The position numbers and the translations under genes are program-made. Shown here piece after piece: positions 1-10,841 of a stretch of 64,000 nt of DNA. How positions within the stretch are numbered: the first letter of the stretch is position 1; each line of letters opens with the position of its first letter. The DNA lies in NCBI GenBank assembly GCA_023846275.1, contig JAIUJO010002032.1:30001-94000 (forward strand). The letters run 5' to 3'. This stretch comes from Vanilla planifolia (taxonomy: Eukaryota > Streptophyta > Magnoliopsida > Asparagales > Orchidaceae). The notes beneath the pieces were generated by a model. The model saw only the letters and a program-made list of their open reading frames with translations, had not been told where the DNA came from and made no database searches.

Positions 1-90
1 AAGAAGAAGAAGGAGAAGAAGTAGAGGAATAAGAAGAAGAAGAAGAAGAAGGAGAAATGGAAGAAGAAGGCTAAGAAGAGGATGAAGAGA
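1..90 (+). repeat. GAA purine block (partial, cut by window edge)
   Basis: AAG/GAA triplets with GTAG and GGA interruptions. This is the right end of a block that begins before the window. Confidence 0.95.
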
Positions 91-660
91 GAGATTATTG
101 ATTAGAGGTTAAGGATTAAGGATTAGGGATTAAGAAGAGAGAGATTAGAGATTAGGAGTTAGGGATTAAGAATTATGGATTAAGGTTTATGGATTAGTGG
201 TTAGGGATTAGCCATTAGGGATTAAAAATTAGAGATAAGAGATTATGTATTAGAGATTAGAGATGATAGAATGTAGACTAAGGATTAGAGATTAGAGATT
301 AAAGATAATGGATTATGGATTAAGGATGGGCAAGGGATTAGGAATAATGATTAGGGATTAAGGATTAGGGATTAGGGAATAACAAGGGGGAGATTTGAGA
401 TTTGATATTTGATTTTAGGTCTTTAGGGTTTTGGGAATAAGTAGTAGGGATTTATGATTAAGGATTAATGATTAAGGATTATGGATTAGGGATTTGAGTT
501 AAAAGGATTAATGATTAGAGATTAGAGATTAAAAATTAAGAGTTAAGGGATTAATTGTTAAGGATTAAGGATTAAAGATAATGCATTCGAGATTAGGGAT
601 TTAAGATTAAGGATTATAGATTAGGAATGGGTTAGAGATTAAGGATTAAGGATTAAGGAG
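91..660 (+). repeat. Heptamer island 1 (ATTAGGG-like)
   Basis: Degenerate GGATTAG/GGATTAA units. Contains the landmark GGGATTAATTGTTAAGG near 548, shared with many other islands. Exits into a mixed GAAAGAA/GAAGGAA zone, so it is the non-F ending. First part of HOR-A copy 1. Confidence 0.95.
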
Positions 661-1404
661 ATGAAAGAAAAAAGATGAAAGAAGGAATAAGAAGAAGAAG
701 AAGGAAGAAAGATAAAAGAATAGAGTGATGGAAGAAAGAAGAAGAAGAAGAAGAAGAAGAGGAAGAATAAAGAAAAAGGAATAAAGAAGGAAGAAGGAAG
801 AAGAGGGGAAGGTGGTATGAGGAAGGAAGAATGAAGAAGAAAGATGAAAGAAGAAAAAAGAAATAACAAAGAAGAAAAAAGGTAGAAGAAGAAGAAGAAT
901 AACATGAAGAAGAAGAATGACAAGAAGAAGAAGTAGAAGGAAAAGGAGAACAAGGATGTGGAGAAGGAGAAGGGAAGGAGAAAGTGAAAGAGATGGAGAA
1001 GGCAAAGGAGGAGGAGAAGGAGAACAAGTAGAAGAATAGAAAAGAGAAGGATAAGGAGAAAGACGAGAAGAAGGAGAGGAAGAAGAAGAACGAAAGGGAA
1101 GAAGAACAAGGAAAAGAAGAAGAAGAAGAAGATGATGATGAAGAAAAAGTAGAAGAAATAAAAGGAGAAGAAGAAGAATAAGAAGAAGAAGAGGAAGAAG
1201 AAGAGGAAGAAGAAGAACAAGAAAAGAAAGAAGAAGAAGAAGAAGAAGAAGAAGAAGAAGAAGAAAAGAAAGAAAAAGATGAGGAAGAAGAGGAAGAGAA
1301 GAATAGGATGAAGAAAATGAGGAAGAAAAAGAAGATAAAGAAGGGGAATAAAAAGAAGAAGAAGAAGAGGAAGATGAAATGAAAGAAGAAGAAGAAGATG
1401 AATA
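661..1404 (+). repeat. GAA purine block
   Basis: Begins with irregular AAAGAAG/GGAAGAA units and a GGAGAA-rich part (about 940-1030), then becomes GAA triplets. A perfect (AAG)12 run lies at 1228-1263. Open frames on both strands are homopolymer-like translations of this tract. Confidence 0.95.
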
Positions 1405-1642
1405 AATGGATTAGGGATTAAGGGTTAAGGATTAAGGATTAAGGATTAAAGAGGGAAGGATTTGAGATTAGGTGTTAGGGATTACGGATTATGGATTAAG
1501 GATTAGGGATTAGGGATTAAGGATAATGGATTGGGGATTAGGGATTTGGAATTGATGGATAAGGCATTGTATATTTTGGGATAAAAGATGAGGAAGGTAA
1601 GGATTAAGGAGTATGGATGAGGCATTAAGGATTAAGGATTAC
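1405..1642 (+). repeat. Heptamer island 2 ending in element F
   Basis: GGATTAAGG-type units. The right end has element F (GGCATTGTATATTTTGGG from 1563, then GATGAGGAAGG), running into ATTACGAAGAAGATGG. This junction is reproduced at 3.4 and 5.46 kb. Confidence 0.93.
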
Positions 1643-1788
1643 GAAGAAGATGGAGAAGAAGAACAAGGAGAAGAGTAAGAAGAAGAAGAAGAAGAAAATG
1701 TAGAAATAGAATAAAAAGAAGAAGAAGAAGAAGAAGATGATGATGATGAAGAAGAAGAAGAAGAAGAGGAAGATGTGCAAGAAGAGAT
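1643..1788 (+). repeat. Short GAA purine block
   Basis: GAA triplets with a short GAT run near 1737-1748. Short spacer between the two islands of HOR-A. Confidence 0.93.
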
Positions 1789-2537
1789 GGATTAAGGATT
1801 ATACATTAAGGGTTAGAGATTAAGGATCAGGGATTAAGGAAGGAAGGATTCAGGATTAAAGATGGAAGTATTAGGGATTAAAGATAATGGAATATGGGTT
1901 AAAGATTTGGGAGAGAAGGATTAGGGATTAGGTATTAGAGATTTGTAATTAAAGATTTTAGTGTTAGTAATTAGGGATTTGGGGTTTATCGATTAGCATT
2001 TAGAGATTAAGGATTAAGGATTGAGGAGTAGGGATAAAGAAAGAAGTAAAAGTGATTTAGGATTAAGGATTAATGATTAAGGATTATGGATTAAGAAGTG
2101 GAGATGAAGGGATTAATGATTAGAGATTAGAGATTAAAGATTAAGAATTATGGGATTAATTATTAAGCATTAATGATTAAAGATTAAGGATTTAGAATTA
2201 GAGATTAAGAATTAGGGAATAAATATTAAGGATTAGGGATTAAAGATTAGAGATTAGGGATTTGGGATTAAAGATTAAGAGATTAGGATTAAGGTTAGAG
2301 ACTAATGATTTGGATTTGGGGATTATGGATTAGTGACTAAGGATTAAAGAATAGGGATTAGGGATTAGCGATTAGGGATCAGAGATTATGGAATGTAGAT
2401 TAGGGACTAGGGATTAAGGATTAGGTATTAGAGATTAGATTTTTAAGGATTATAAATTAGGGATTAGGGGTTAAGAATTAAGGATTAAGAATTATAAATT
2501 AGGGATGCATTAGAGATTAAGGATTAAGGATTAGGGA
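1789..2537 (+). repeat. Heptamer island 3
   Basis: Long ATTAGGG-like island with GGGATTAATTATTAAGC at about 2152, matching islands 1 and 5. Non-F ending (GGATTAGGGAGATAGAAGAAGG). HOR-A copy 2. Confidence 0.95.
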
Positions 2538-3070
2538 GATAGAAGAAGGAAGAATAAAGAAGCAAGAAGAAGAAGAAGAAAAGGAAAAAAGAGAAGGAGG
2601 ATGATGAGAAGGAGTAGGAGAAGGAGAAAGTGAAGGAGATGGAGGAGGAGGAGGAGAAGGAGAATGAGTAAAGAGAAGGAGAAGGAGAAGGATAAGAAGA
2701 AAGACTAGGACAAGGAGAGGAAAAAGAAGAAGGAGAAGGAGAAGAAGAAGAAGAAAGAAAAGAAGAAGAAGGAGAAGGAGAAGAAGAAGAAGAAAGAAAA
2801 GAAGAAGAAGAAGAAGAAGAAGAAGATGAAAAAAGGAAGAAGAAATAGAAGAAGAAGAAGAAGAAGAAGGAGAGGAACAAGAAGAGAAAGAAATGTACAA
2901 CAAAAGAAGAAGAACAAGAAGAAGAGGAAGAAGAAGAGGAAGAAAATGAAGAAGAAGATTAAGATGAAGAAAATGAGGAAGAAAAATAAGATACAGAAAA
3001 GGAATGAAAGTAGAAGAAAAAGAATAAGAAAAAATGAAAGAAGAAGAAGAATAAGAAAAGAACAAATTGA
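2538..3070 (+). repeat. GAA purine block with GGAGAA hexamers
   Basis: Starts with GAAGAAG, passes through a GGAGAA hexamer zone (about 2595-2800), then GAA triplets with A-rich interruptions. The order hexamer then triplet is seen in other blocks. Confidence 0.95.
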
Positions 3071-3414
3071 TGGATTAAAGATTAGAGGCTAAGGATTAGG
3101 GATTAGGGATTAAGGAGAAAGGGATTAAAGATTAGATGTTAGGTATTAAGGATTATGGATTAAGGAATAGGGATTAAGGATTAGGGATTATGAATTAGGG
3201 ATTAAAAATTAGGGATAATAGATTACGTATTAGGGATTAGAGATTATGGATTAGAGATTAAGGAATAGAGATTTTATATTAGGGATTATGGATTATGGAT
3301 TGATTAGGGATTCAAAATTAAGGATTAAAAATGGGGATTAGGGATTTGGGAGGGATGGATAAGGCATTATAGAATTTTGGATGAGAGATTAGGGAATAGG
3401 GATTAAGGATTCCT
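3071..3414 (+). repeat. Heptamer island 4 ending in element F
   Basis: ATTAGGG-like units. Element F starts at 3363 (GGCATTATAGAATTTTGG), 1800 bp after the copy at 1563. HOR-A copy 2. Confidence 0.93.
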
Positions 3415-3521
3415 AAGAAGATAGAGAAGAAGAAGAAGATGAATAAGAATAAGAACAAGAAGACAGAAAAATAAGAAGAAGAAGAAGAAGAAGAGGAAGA
3501 TAGGGAGAAGAGATAAAAGAG
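3415..3521 (+). repeat. Short GAA purine block
   Basis: About 100 bp of GAA triplets with AAC/GAC changes. Positional equivalent of 1643-1788. Confidence 0.92.
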
Positions 3522-4270
3522 TTGGATTAAGGATTATGGATTATGGGTCAGGGATTAAAGATCAAGGATTAAGGAAGGATTCTGGATTAAAGAACGAAGT
3601 GTTAGAGATTAGAAATAAAGGAATGTGGATTAAAGATTTGGGAAGAAAGGATTAGAGATTAGGTATTAGAGATTAGGAATTAGGGATTTGAGAGTTAGTA
3701 ATTAGAGATTTGGGTTTATGGGTTAGCGATTAGAGATTAAGGATTAGGGATTAGGGAGTAGGGATTAGGGAATAAGTAAAAGAGATTTAGGATTAAGGAT
3801 TAATGATTAGGGATTATGGATTAAGGATTGATGTTTAAGGGAGTAATGATTAGAGATTAGAGATTAAAGATTAAGAATTAAGGGATTAATTATTATAGAT
3901 TAAGGATTAGAGATTAGGGATTTAGGATTAGTGATTAGGGATTAAGAAATAAACATTAAGGCTTAAGGATTAGAGATTAGGAAATTTGACTTTAGGACTA
4001 GGGATTTAGGATTAGGGATTAGAGATTAAAGGATTAAGATTAGGATTAAAGACTAAGAATTAAGGTTTGGGGATTAAAGATTAGTGATAAGGATTTGGGA
4101 GTAGAAATACGGATTAGAGATTAGGGATTATTGATTATAGATTAGGGATTAGGGATTAAGGATTACGTATTAGAGATTAAAGTTTAAGGATTAGAGATTA
4201 AGGATTAGACGTTAGGGACTAAAGATTAAGGATTATAGATTAGTGTTGGATTAGAGATTAAGGAATAAGG
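3522..4270 (+). repeat. Heptamer island 5
   Basis: Carries the landmarks in order: GAGAGTTAGTAATTAG near 3690, GGGAATAAGTAA near 3768 and GGGATTAATTATTA near 3884. Ends in GGAATAAGGAATAAG, a GGAATAA intermediate between GGATTAA and GGAAGAA. HOR-A copy 3. Confidence 0.95.
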
Positions 4271-5088
4271 AATAAGAAGAAGGTAGAAGAAAGAACGAAG
4301 AAGAAGAAGGAAGAAGGAAGAAGGAAGAAGGAAGAAAGAAGAAGGAAGATAGAAGATAGAAGAAGAAGAGGAAGAATAAGAGGAAGAATAAAGAAGAAAG
4401 CAGTAAGGAGAACAAAGATGGAAGAAGGAACGAGGAAGGAGGTTGGAAGAAGGAAGAAGGAAGAAGAAAGAAGACAGAAGAAAGTAGAAAGAAGAAAGAA
4501 CAAAGAAGGTAGAAGAAGAAAAAGAAGAAGAAGAAGAAGAAGGAGAGGGAAAAGGAAAAGGAGGATAAGGAGAAGGAGGAGAAAGAGAAGGAGAGGGGAA
4601 TGAGAAGGTGAAGGAGATGGAGAAGGAGAAGAAGGAGGAGAAGGAGAATGAGTAGGATAAGAAGGAGGAGAAGGGTAAGAAGAATGACCAGGAGAAGGAG
4701 CAAAAGTAGAAGAAGGAGAAGGTGGAGAAAAGAAGAAGGAAAAGAGAAATAAGAAGAAGAAGAAAAGGAAGAGGAAGAATAAGAAAAGAAGAAGGAGGAG
4801 GAGAAGAAGAAGAGGAAGAAGAAAAAGAGGAAGAAGAAGAATTGGAAGAAGAAGAAGATGATGAAGAAGAAGAAGAAGAAGCAGAAAAGGATGAAGAAGT
4901 AGAAAAAGAAGAAGAGGAAGAAGAAGATGAAAAAGAAAAAGAAGAGAAAGATGATGAAGAAGAGGAAGAAGATGAAGAAGAAGAAGAAGAAAATGAGGAG
5001 GAAGAAGAAAAAGAACAGGAATAAGAAGAAGAAGAAGAGGAAGAAGAAATGGAAGAAGAAGAAGAAGAAGAAGAAGAAGATCAAGTGA
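4271..5088 (+). repeat. Zoned purine block: heptamer, hexamer, triplet
   Basis: A clear example of left-to-right zoning. Period-7 purine DNA comes first (four perfect GGAAGAA units at 4309-4336), then GGAGAA hexamers (about 4535-4720), then GAA triplets with GAT interruptions to the end. It stops abruptly at island 6. Confidence 0.95.
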
Positions 5089-5460
5089 TGGATTAGGGAT
5101 TATGGATTAAGGAGGGAGGGATTAGAGATTTGGTGATAGAGATTTAGGATTATGGATTAAGGATTAGGCATTAGGGATGAGGAATTAGGCATTAGTGATT
5201 AAAAATAAAGGATAAGAGAATACATATTAGGGATTAGAGATTATGGATTAAAGATTAAGAATTAGAGATTAAGGATTGAGGATTAGGGATTATTGATTAA
5301 GAATAGATTAAGGATTAGGAATTAAGGATTACAGATTGGCGATTAAGGATTATAAATTAGGGATTTGGGAGGGATGGATAAGGCATTATAGATTTTAGTA
5401 TAAGAGATTAAGGTTGGAGGGATTTAGTAGTAGAGATTATGGAATAGGGATTAAGGATTA
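5089..5460 (+). repeat. Heptamer island 6 ending in element F
   Basis: Element F begins at 5382 (GGCATTATAGATTTTAG) and the island runs into ATTACAAAGAAGATGG. Closes HOR-A copy 3. Confidence 0.93.
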
Positions 5461-6121
5461 CAAAGAAGATGGAGAAGAAAAAGAAGAAGATGAAGAGGAA
5501 TAAGAAGAAAAACAACGAGAAGAAGTAGAAGAATATGAAGAAGAAGAAGAAGAAAAAGAAGAAAAGGAAGAAAAAGTATAATAACAAGAAGAAAAGGAAG
5601 AAAAATTATAATAACAAGAAGAAGACGAAGAAAAAAAGAACAAGAAGAAAAAAAGAAGAAGAGGAAGATGAGAAAGCAGAGGAAGAAGAAAATGAGGCAA
5701 AAGAAGAAGAAGAAGAAAGACTAAAAGAAGAGGAGGAGGAAGAAGAAGAAGAAGAGGAAGAAGAAGATGAAGAAGAAGAAGAAGAAGGAGAAGAGTAAGA
5801 AAAAGAAGAAGTATAAAATGAAGTTGAAGATGTTGAAGAAGAACAAGATGATGAAGAAAAAGAAGAAGTAGAGGAAGATGAAGAGTAGAAAGAAGAAGAA
5901 GAAGAAGAAATGGATGATGAGGATGCAAAACAAAAAGATCAAGAAGATGAGAAGAAGAAAAGGATGAAGATAAAGAAGAAGACGAAGAAGAAGAGGAAGA
6001 AGAAGAAATAGAAGAAGAAGAAGAAGAAGAAGAAGAAATAAAAGAGGAAGAAGTAGTAGTAGAAAAAGAAGAAGAAGAAGAAGAGGAAGAAGAGTAAGAA
6101 CAAGAAGGGGAATAAGAAGAA

Positions 6122-6156
<35 letters not shown>

Positions 6157-6427
6157 AGAAGAAGATGACATAAAAGAAGAAGAAGAAAAAAAGAAGAAGA
6201 GGTAGAAGAAGAAGAAGAGGAGGATGAAAAAGAAGAAGAAGATAAAGAAGAAGAAGAAGAAGAAGTACAAGAAGAAGAAGAAGAAGAGGAAGAGGAAGGT
6301 AAGGAAGAAAAGGAAGAAGAAGAAGACAAAGATGACGAAGAAGAAGTAGAAAAAGAGGAGGAAGAAGTAGAAGCAAAAGAAGAAGAAGAAGAAGAAAAAG
6401 AAGTATAAGAAGAAGAGGAAGAGGAGT
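5461..6427 (+). repeat. GAA purine block
   Basis: Almost pure triplet zone with no heptamer lead-in, as expected after an F junction. Contains AGGAAGAAAAA-type double units with TATAATAACAAG at about 5578-5625, a local duplication of roughly 30 bp. Confidence 0.95.
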
Positions 6428-6914
6428 TGGATTTGGGATTAAGGATCAGGGGTTTGTGATCAGAGTTAGGGATTAGGGATTAAGGAATAAATGATTAGGC
6501 ATTAGGTATCAAGAAATACGGGTTAGGGATTTTTAAGTTAGCAATTTGGGATTAGCGATTTAGGATTAGGGATTACGGAGTAGGGACTAGGGAATAAGTA
6601 ATTGCGATTAAGGATTTAAGATTAGGGATTAGGGATTAAGGATTGGGGATTACAGATTAGTAAATATTGGCTAGGGATTAAGGATTAGGGATTAGGAACT
6701 AGGGATTTGGCATTAGGAATTAAGGATTAGGAATAAGGAATAGCGATTAAGGATTAGGGATTAGAGATTATAGATTATGGATTAAAGGTTAAGGACTGTG
6801 GATTAGGGATTAGGGATTAGGAAGGAGTACAATAGGCATTATAGATTTAAAGATGAGCGATTACGGAAGGAGGGATTAAGAAGTAAGGATTTGGTAATAT
6901 AGATTAATGATTAC
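6428..6914 (+). repeat. Heptamer island 7 ending in element F
   Basis: Landmarks GTTAGCAATTTGGG (about 6538) and GGGAATAAGTAATT (about 6590). Element F from 6835 (GGCATTATAGATTTAAAGAT) and exit ATTACAAAGAAGG. Confidence 0.94.
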
Positions 6915-7091
6915 AAAGAAGGAGAAGAAGAAGAAGATGAAGAAGAACAAAAAGAACGAGAAGAAGTAGAAGAAGAAGAAGAAGAAAAAGAAAATGAATA
7001 AAACGATCAAGAAGAAGAAGAAGAGGAAGATGAGGTTTAAGAGGAAAAGAAGAAGAAGAAGAAGAAGAAGGCAAAGAAGAAGAAGAAGAAA

Positions 7092-7139
<48 letters not shown>

Positions 7140-7805
7140 CAAGGAGAAGAAGAAGAAAGAGAAGAGTAAGAAGAAGAAGTAGAAGAAGGTGAAGGAGAAG
7201 AAGAAGTACAAGAAGAAGAACAAGAAGAAGAAGCAGTAGAATGAGAAGAAGAAGAAGAAGAAGAAGAAGAAAATGAAGAAGTAAAAGAAGAAGAACAAGA
7301 AGAAGAGAACCAAAAAAAGGTGAAGAAGAAGAGGAAGGAGATGAAGAAGGCAAAAAACAAGAAATAGAAGAAGAAGAAAAAGAAGAAGAAGAAGAAGAAG
7401 AGGTAGAAGAAGAAGGGGTAGAAGAAGAAGAAGAAGAAGAAGATATAGAAGGGAAGGCAGAGAAGAAGAAGAAGAAAGAGAAGAAGGAGAAGGAGAGGAA
7501 GAAGAAGATGAAGATGAAGAAGAAGAAGAAGAGGAAGAGGCAAAAGAAGTTGTGGAAGAAGAAGAAAAGCTAGATGAAGAAAAAAAAGAAGAAGAAAAAG
7601 AGGAAGAAGAAGAAAAAGAATGAGAAGAAGTGGAAGAAGATGAAGAAGAAGTGGAAGAAGTAGAAGTAAAGAAAGAAGAAAAGGAAGATTATGAAAAATA
7701 GGAAGAGGTAGAAGGCAAAGATGAGGAAGAAGAAGAAGTAAAAGAGGATGAAGAAGAAAAGGAAGAAGAGGAGGAAGAAAAAGAAGTAGAAGAGGAAAAA
7801 GAGAC
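6915..7805 (+). repeat. GAA purine block
   Basis: Triplet array with GTAGAA and GAT variants and short GGAGAA patches (about 7470-7500). No lead-in heptamer zone. Confidence 0.95.
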
Positions 7806-8230
7806 ACATTAGGAATTAAAGATTTGGGGCTATGGATTAAGGTTTAAGAATTAGCTATTAAAGAATGGTAGATTAGGTATTATGTATAGGGGAATATGGA
7901 TTAAATTTTAAGGGTGAAAGGATTGAGGATTTAGGAGTTAATAATTCGAGATTAGGGATTCAAGATTGGGGAGTTAGTAATTTAGGATTAGAGATTGGGC
8001 ATTAGGGAGTAAGGATTAGGAAATAAATAATTGGGATTAAGAAGTCAAGATTAGGTATTAAGGTTAGGGATTAAAGATGAAGGGATTAATCAATGAGGAT
8101 TAGATATTAAGAATTAAACATTAGGGATTTAGGCTTTAAAATTACAGATTAAGGATATAGGATTCTAGATTAGAAATTAAGGATTAGGGAATAAAGATTA
8201 AGAGATTAGGGATTAGGGATTAGGGATTAG
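7806..8230 (+). repeat. Heptamer island 8
   Basis: ATTAGGG-like units with GGGGAGTTAGTAATTT near 7968 and GGAAATAAATAA near 8028. Non-F ending (GATTAGAGAGAAGGAAGAAGG). Confidence 0.94.
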
Positions 8231-8915
8231 AGAGAAGGAAGAAGGAGAAGGAGAAGAAGAAGAAAGGGAAGAAGTAGAAGAAGAAGAAGACTAAGAAGAA
8301 GAAGAAGGAAAGAGATGGAAGATGAAGAGAAAGAAGGAGGAGAAGAAGAAGAAGAAGTGGAAGATGAAGATGAAGAAGAAGAAGAACAAGAAGAAGAGAA
8401 GAAGAAGAAGAAGAAAAAGAAGAAGAAGAAGAAGGAGAAGAAAGAGTAGAAGAAGAAGAAAAAGAAGTAGAAGAAAAAAAGGAAGAAGAAGAAGAAGAAG
8501 AAGAAGAAGAAGAAGAAAAATAAATAGAGGAAGAAGAATAAAGATAAGAAGGAGAAGAAGAACAAGAAGAAGAAAAAGAAAATGAAGAATAACAAATTAA
8601 GGAAGAAGAAAAAGAAGAAGAAGAAGAAGAATATGAAAAAGAACAAGAGGAAGAAGAAGATGTAGAAAAAGAAGAAGAAGAAGTAGGAGAAAAAGAAGAA
8701 GAAGAATAGGAAGAAGATGAAGAAGAAGAGGAAGAAGAAGAATAAAAAAAGAACAAGAAGAAGAAGAAAAGAAGAAGAAGAAGAAGACGATGATGGGGAA
8801 GAAGTGGAATAAGAAGAAGGCAAAGTTGAGGAGGAAGACGAAGAAGGATGGGAAAAAGAAGAAGAAGAAGAAGAGAAAAAAGAAGAAGTAAAAGAAGAAG
8901 AAGAAGAAGAAGATG
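8231..8915 (+). repeat. GAA purine block
   Basis: Brief GGAAGAAGGAGAAGGAG start, then GAA triplets. Confidence 0.95.
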
Positions 8916-9240
8916 TGGATTAGGGATTAGGGATCAGGGGTTAGGGTAAGGGATTAAGGCTTATGTATCAGAGAATAGGGATTAAAGATTAAGGAGGGAG
9001 AGATTAGAGATAAGAGATTAAAGATTTAGGAGTTAGATATTAGGGTTTATGGATTCAAGATTAGGGATTAGAAGGTAGGGATTAAGGAATAAGTGATAGG
9101 GATTTGAGTTTAAGGATTAAGGATCAAAGATTAGGTATTTAGGACTAAGGATTAGGAATGAAAGGATTAATGATTAGGAATTAAGAATTGAGAGATTTAT
9201 TACTAAGGACTAAGGATTTAAGATTAGGGATTAGGGATTT
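8916..9240 (+). repeat. Heptamer island 9
   Basis: ATTAGGG-like island with a GGAATAAGTGATAGGG landmark near 9088 (compare GGGAATAAGTGATAAGG in island 13) and ATTTATTACTAAGG near 9194. Confidence 0.94.
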
Positions 9241-9725
9241 GGAAAGAAGAAGAAGAAGAGGAGGAAGAAGAAGAAGAAGAAGACCAACAAGTAAAAGAAA
9301 AAGAAGAGCAAGGAGAAGAAGAAAAAGAAGAACAACCAGAAGAAGAGAAGATGAAAAACATGAACAAGAAGAAGAAGAAGAAGATGATGATGAAGAAATA
9401 AAAGAAGTAGAAGAAAAAGAAGAAGAAAAAGAAGAAGAAGAAGAAGATAGAGAAGAAGTAGAAGAAGAAGAAAAAGATGATGATGAAGAAAAAAAAGAGG
9501 TGGAAGAAGAAGAAGTAGGAGAAATAAAAGAAGAAGAAGAAAAAGAAGAAGAATTAGAAGTAGAAGAACAAGTAAAGGAAAGAAAAAGAGTTAAGAGAAG
9601 AGGAAAAAGGAGAGGAAGAATAAGAAGAAGAAGATGAAGAGCAGGAAGAAGAAGAATAGAAAAAGAATAAGAGGAAAAAGAAGAAGAGGAAGTAAAAGAA
9701 GAAACAGAAGAAGAAGAAATAATGT

Positions 9726-9756
<31 letters not shown>

Positions 9757-9829
9757 CGGAGAGGATGAGGAAGAAGAACAAGAAGTGGAAGAAGAAGAAG
9801 AAGAAAAGGAGGAACAAGAAGAAGAACAA

Positions 9830-9864
<35 letters not shown>

Positions 9865-9950
9865 AGAAGAAGAAGAAGACGAAGATGAGGAAGAAGTTGA
9901 AGAAGAAGAAGAGTAAAGAAGACGAAGAAGAGAATGAAGAAAAAGAAAAA
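9241..9950 (+). repeat. GAA purine block
   Basis: Triplet array with several GAT runs. The word AATTAGAAGTAGAAGAACAAG at about 9552 recurs twice at 15.87-16.02 kb, so paralogy extends into the purine blocks. Residue word split: AATTAGAAG, then TAGAAGAAC. Confidence 0.94.
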
Positions 9951-10841
9951 GTTATAGATTAGGGATTATGGTTGGGGATTAGGGACTAGAGATTAAGGAA
10001 TGAATGATTAGGTATTAGGTATCAGGGAACAGAAGTTAAAGGTTATGGAGGGAGTGATTAGGGATGATGGATTTGGGAGTTAGTAATTAGAAATTGGGGT
10101 GTAGGGCTAAGGGAATAAGTCATTAGGATTAGGGATTAGCTATTAAGGATTTATGATTAAGGATTAATGGATTAATGATTATGGATTAGAGAGTAGGGAT
10201 TAAAAATTAAGAGATTAAATATTAAGGATTAGGGATTACAGATTAGGAATTTAATATTAAGGATTAGAGAATAGTGATTAGGAATGAAGGATTAGATTAT
10301 AGAGATTAGAGATACAAGTTTTTGGATTAGAGATTAGAGATTAGAGATTAAAGATTAAAGATTAGAGATTAAGATTAGCATTAGGGATTAGGGATTAGGT
10401 GTTAAAGGTTAAGGATTAGTGATGAAGGAATAGGAATTAAGGATTAGAGATTATGGACTAAAGATTGGGGATTAGGGATTATGTATTAAGGAATCAAATC
10501 TAAGCATTAGAGAATAAGGATTAGAGGTTAAGGATTAAAGATTAAGGATTAGAGATAAGGCATTAAGGATTAACGATTGGAGATTAGGGTTTAAGGATTA
10601 ATAATAGGGATTAGTGATTTAGGCTTAGGGATAAGGATTAAGGATTACAGATTAGCAATTAAAGATTTGGAATTATTGATTAGAGATTAGGATTGAAAAT
10701 TAAGGATTATAGATTAAGGATGGATGAGGGATTAGGGATAGGACATAAGGAGGAATGGATTGGGCATTACAGATTTAAAGATGAGAGATGAGGGAGGGAG
10801 GATTTAAGGAGTAAGGATTAGGGAATAGAGATTAATGATTA
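9951..10841 (+). repeat. Heptamer island 10 ending in element F
   Basis: GGTATCAGGGAAC at 10018-10030 matches 16431-16443 in island 14, and flanking words align over the first 150 bp. Element F from 10763. GATTAAGATTAGCATTAG near 10370 is a degenerate element E. Confidence 0.95.

Noticed and set aside
4722-5024. + strand Glu/Lys-rich open frames resembling acidic nuclear proteins (also 34909-35376 and 62964-63305)
   Set aside because: Poly-Glu/Lys/Arg is the direct reading of GAA/AAG/AGA. Equivalent frames appear in every purine block, with no start context, introns or conserved flanks.
6428-6914. TATA-like and AT-rich words in islands as promoters
   Set aside because: Such words follow from GGATTA-type composition and have no consistent spacing to any gene; none is supported.
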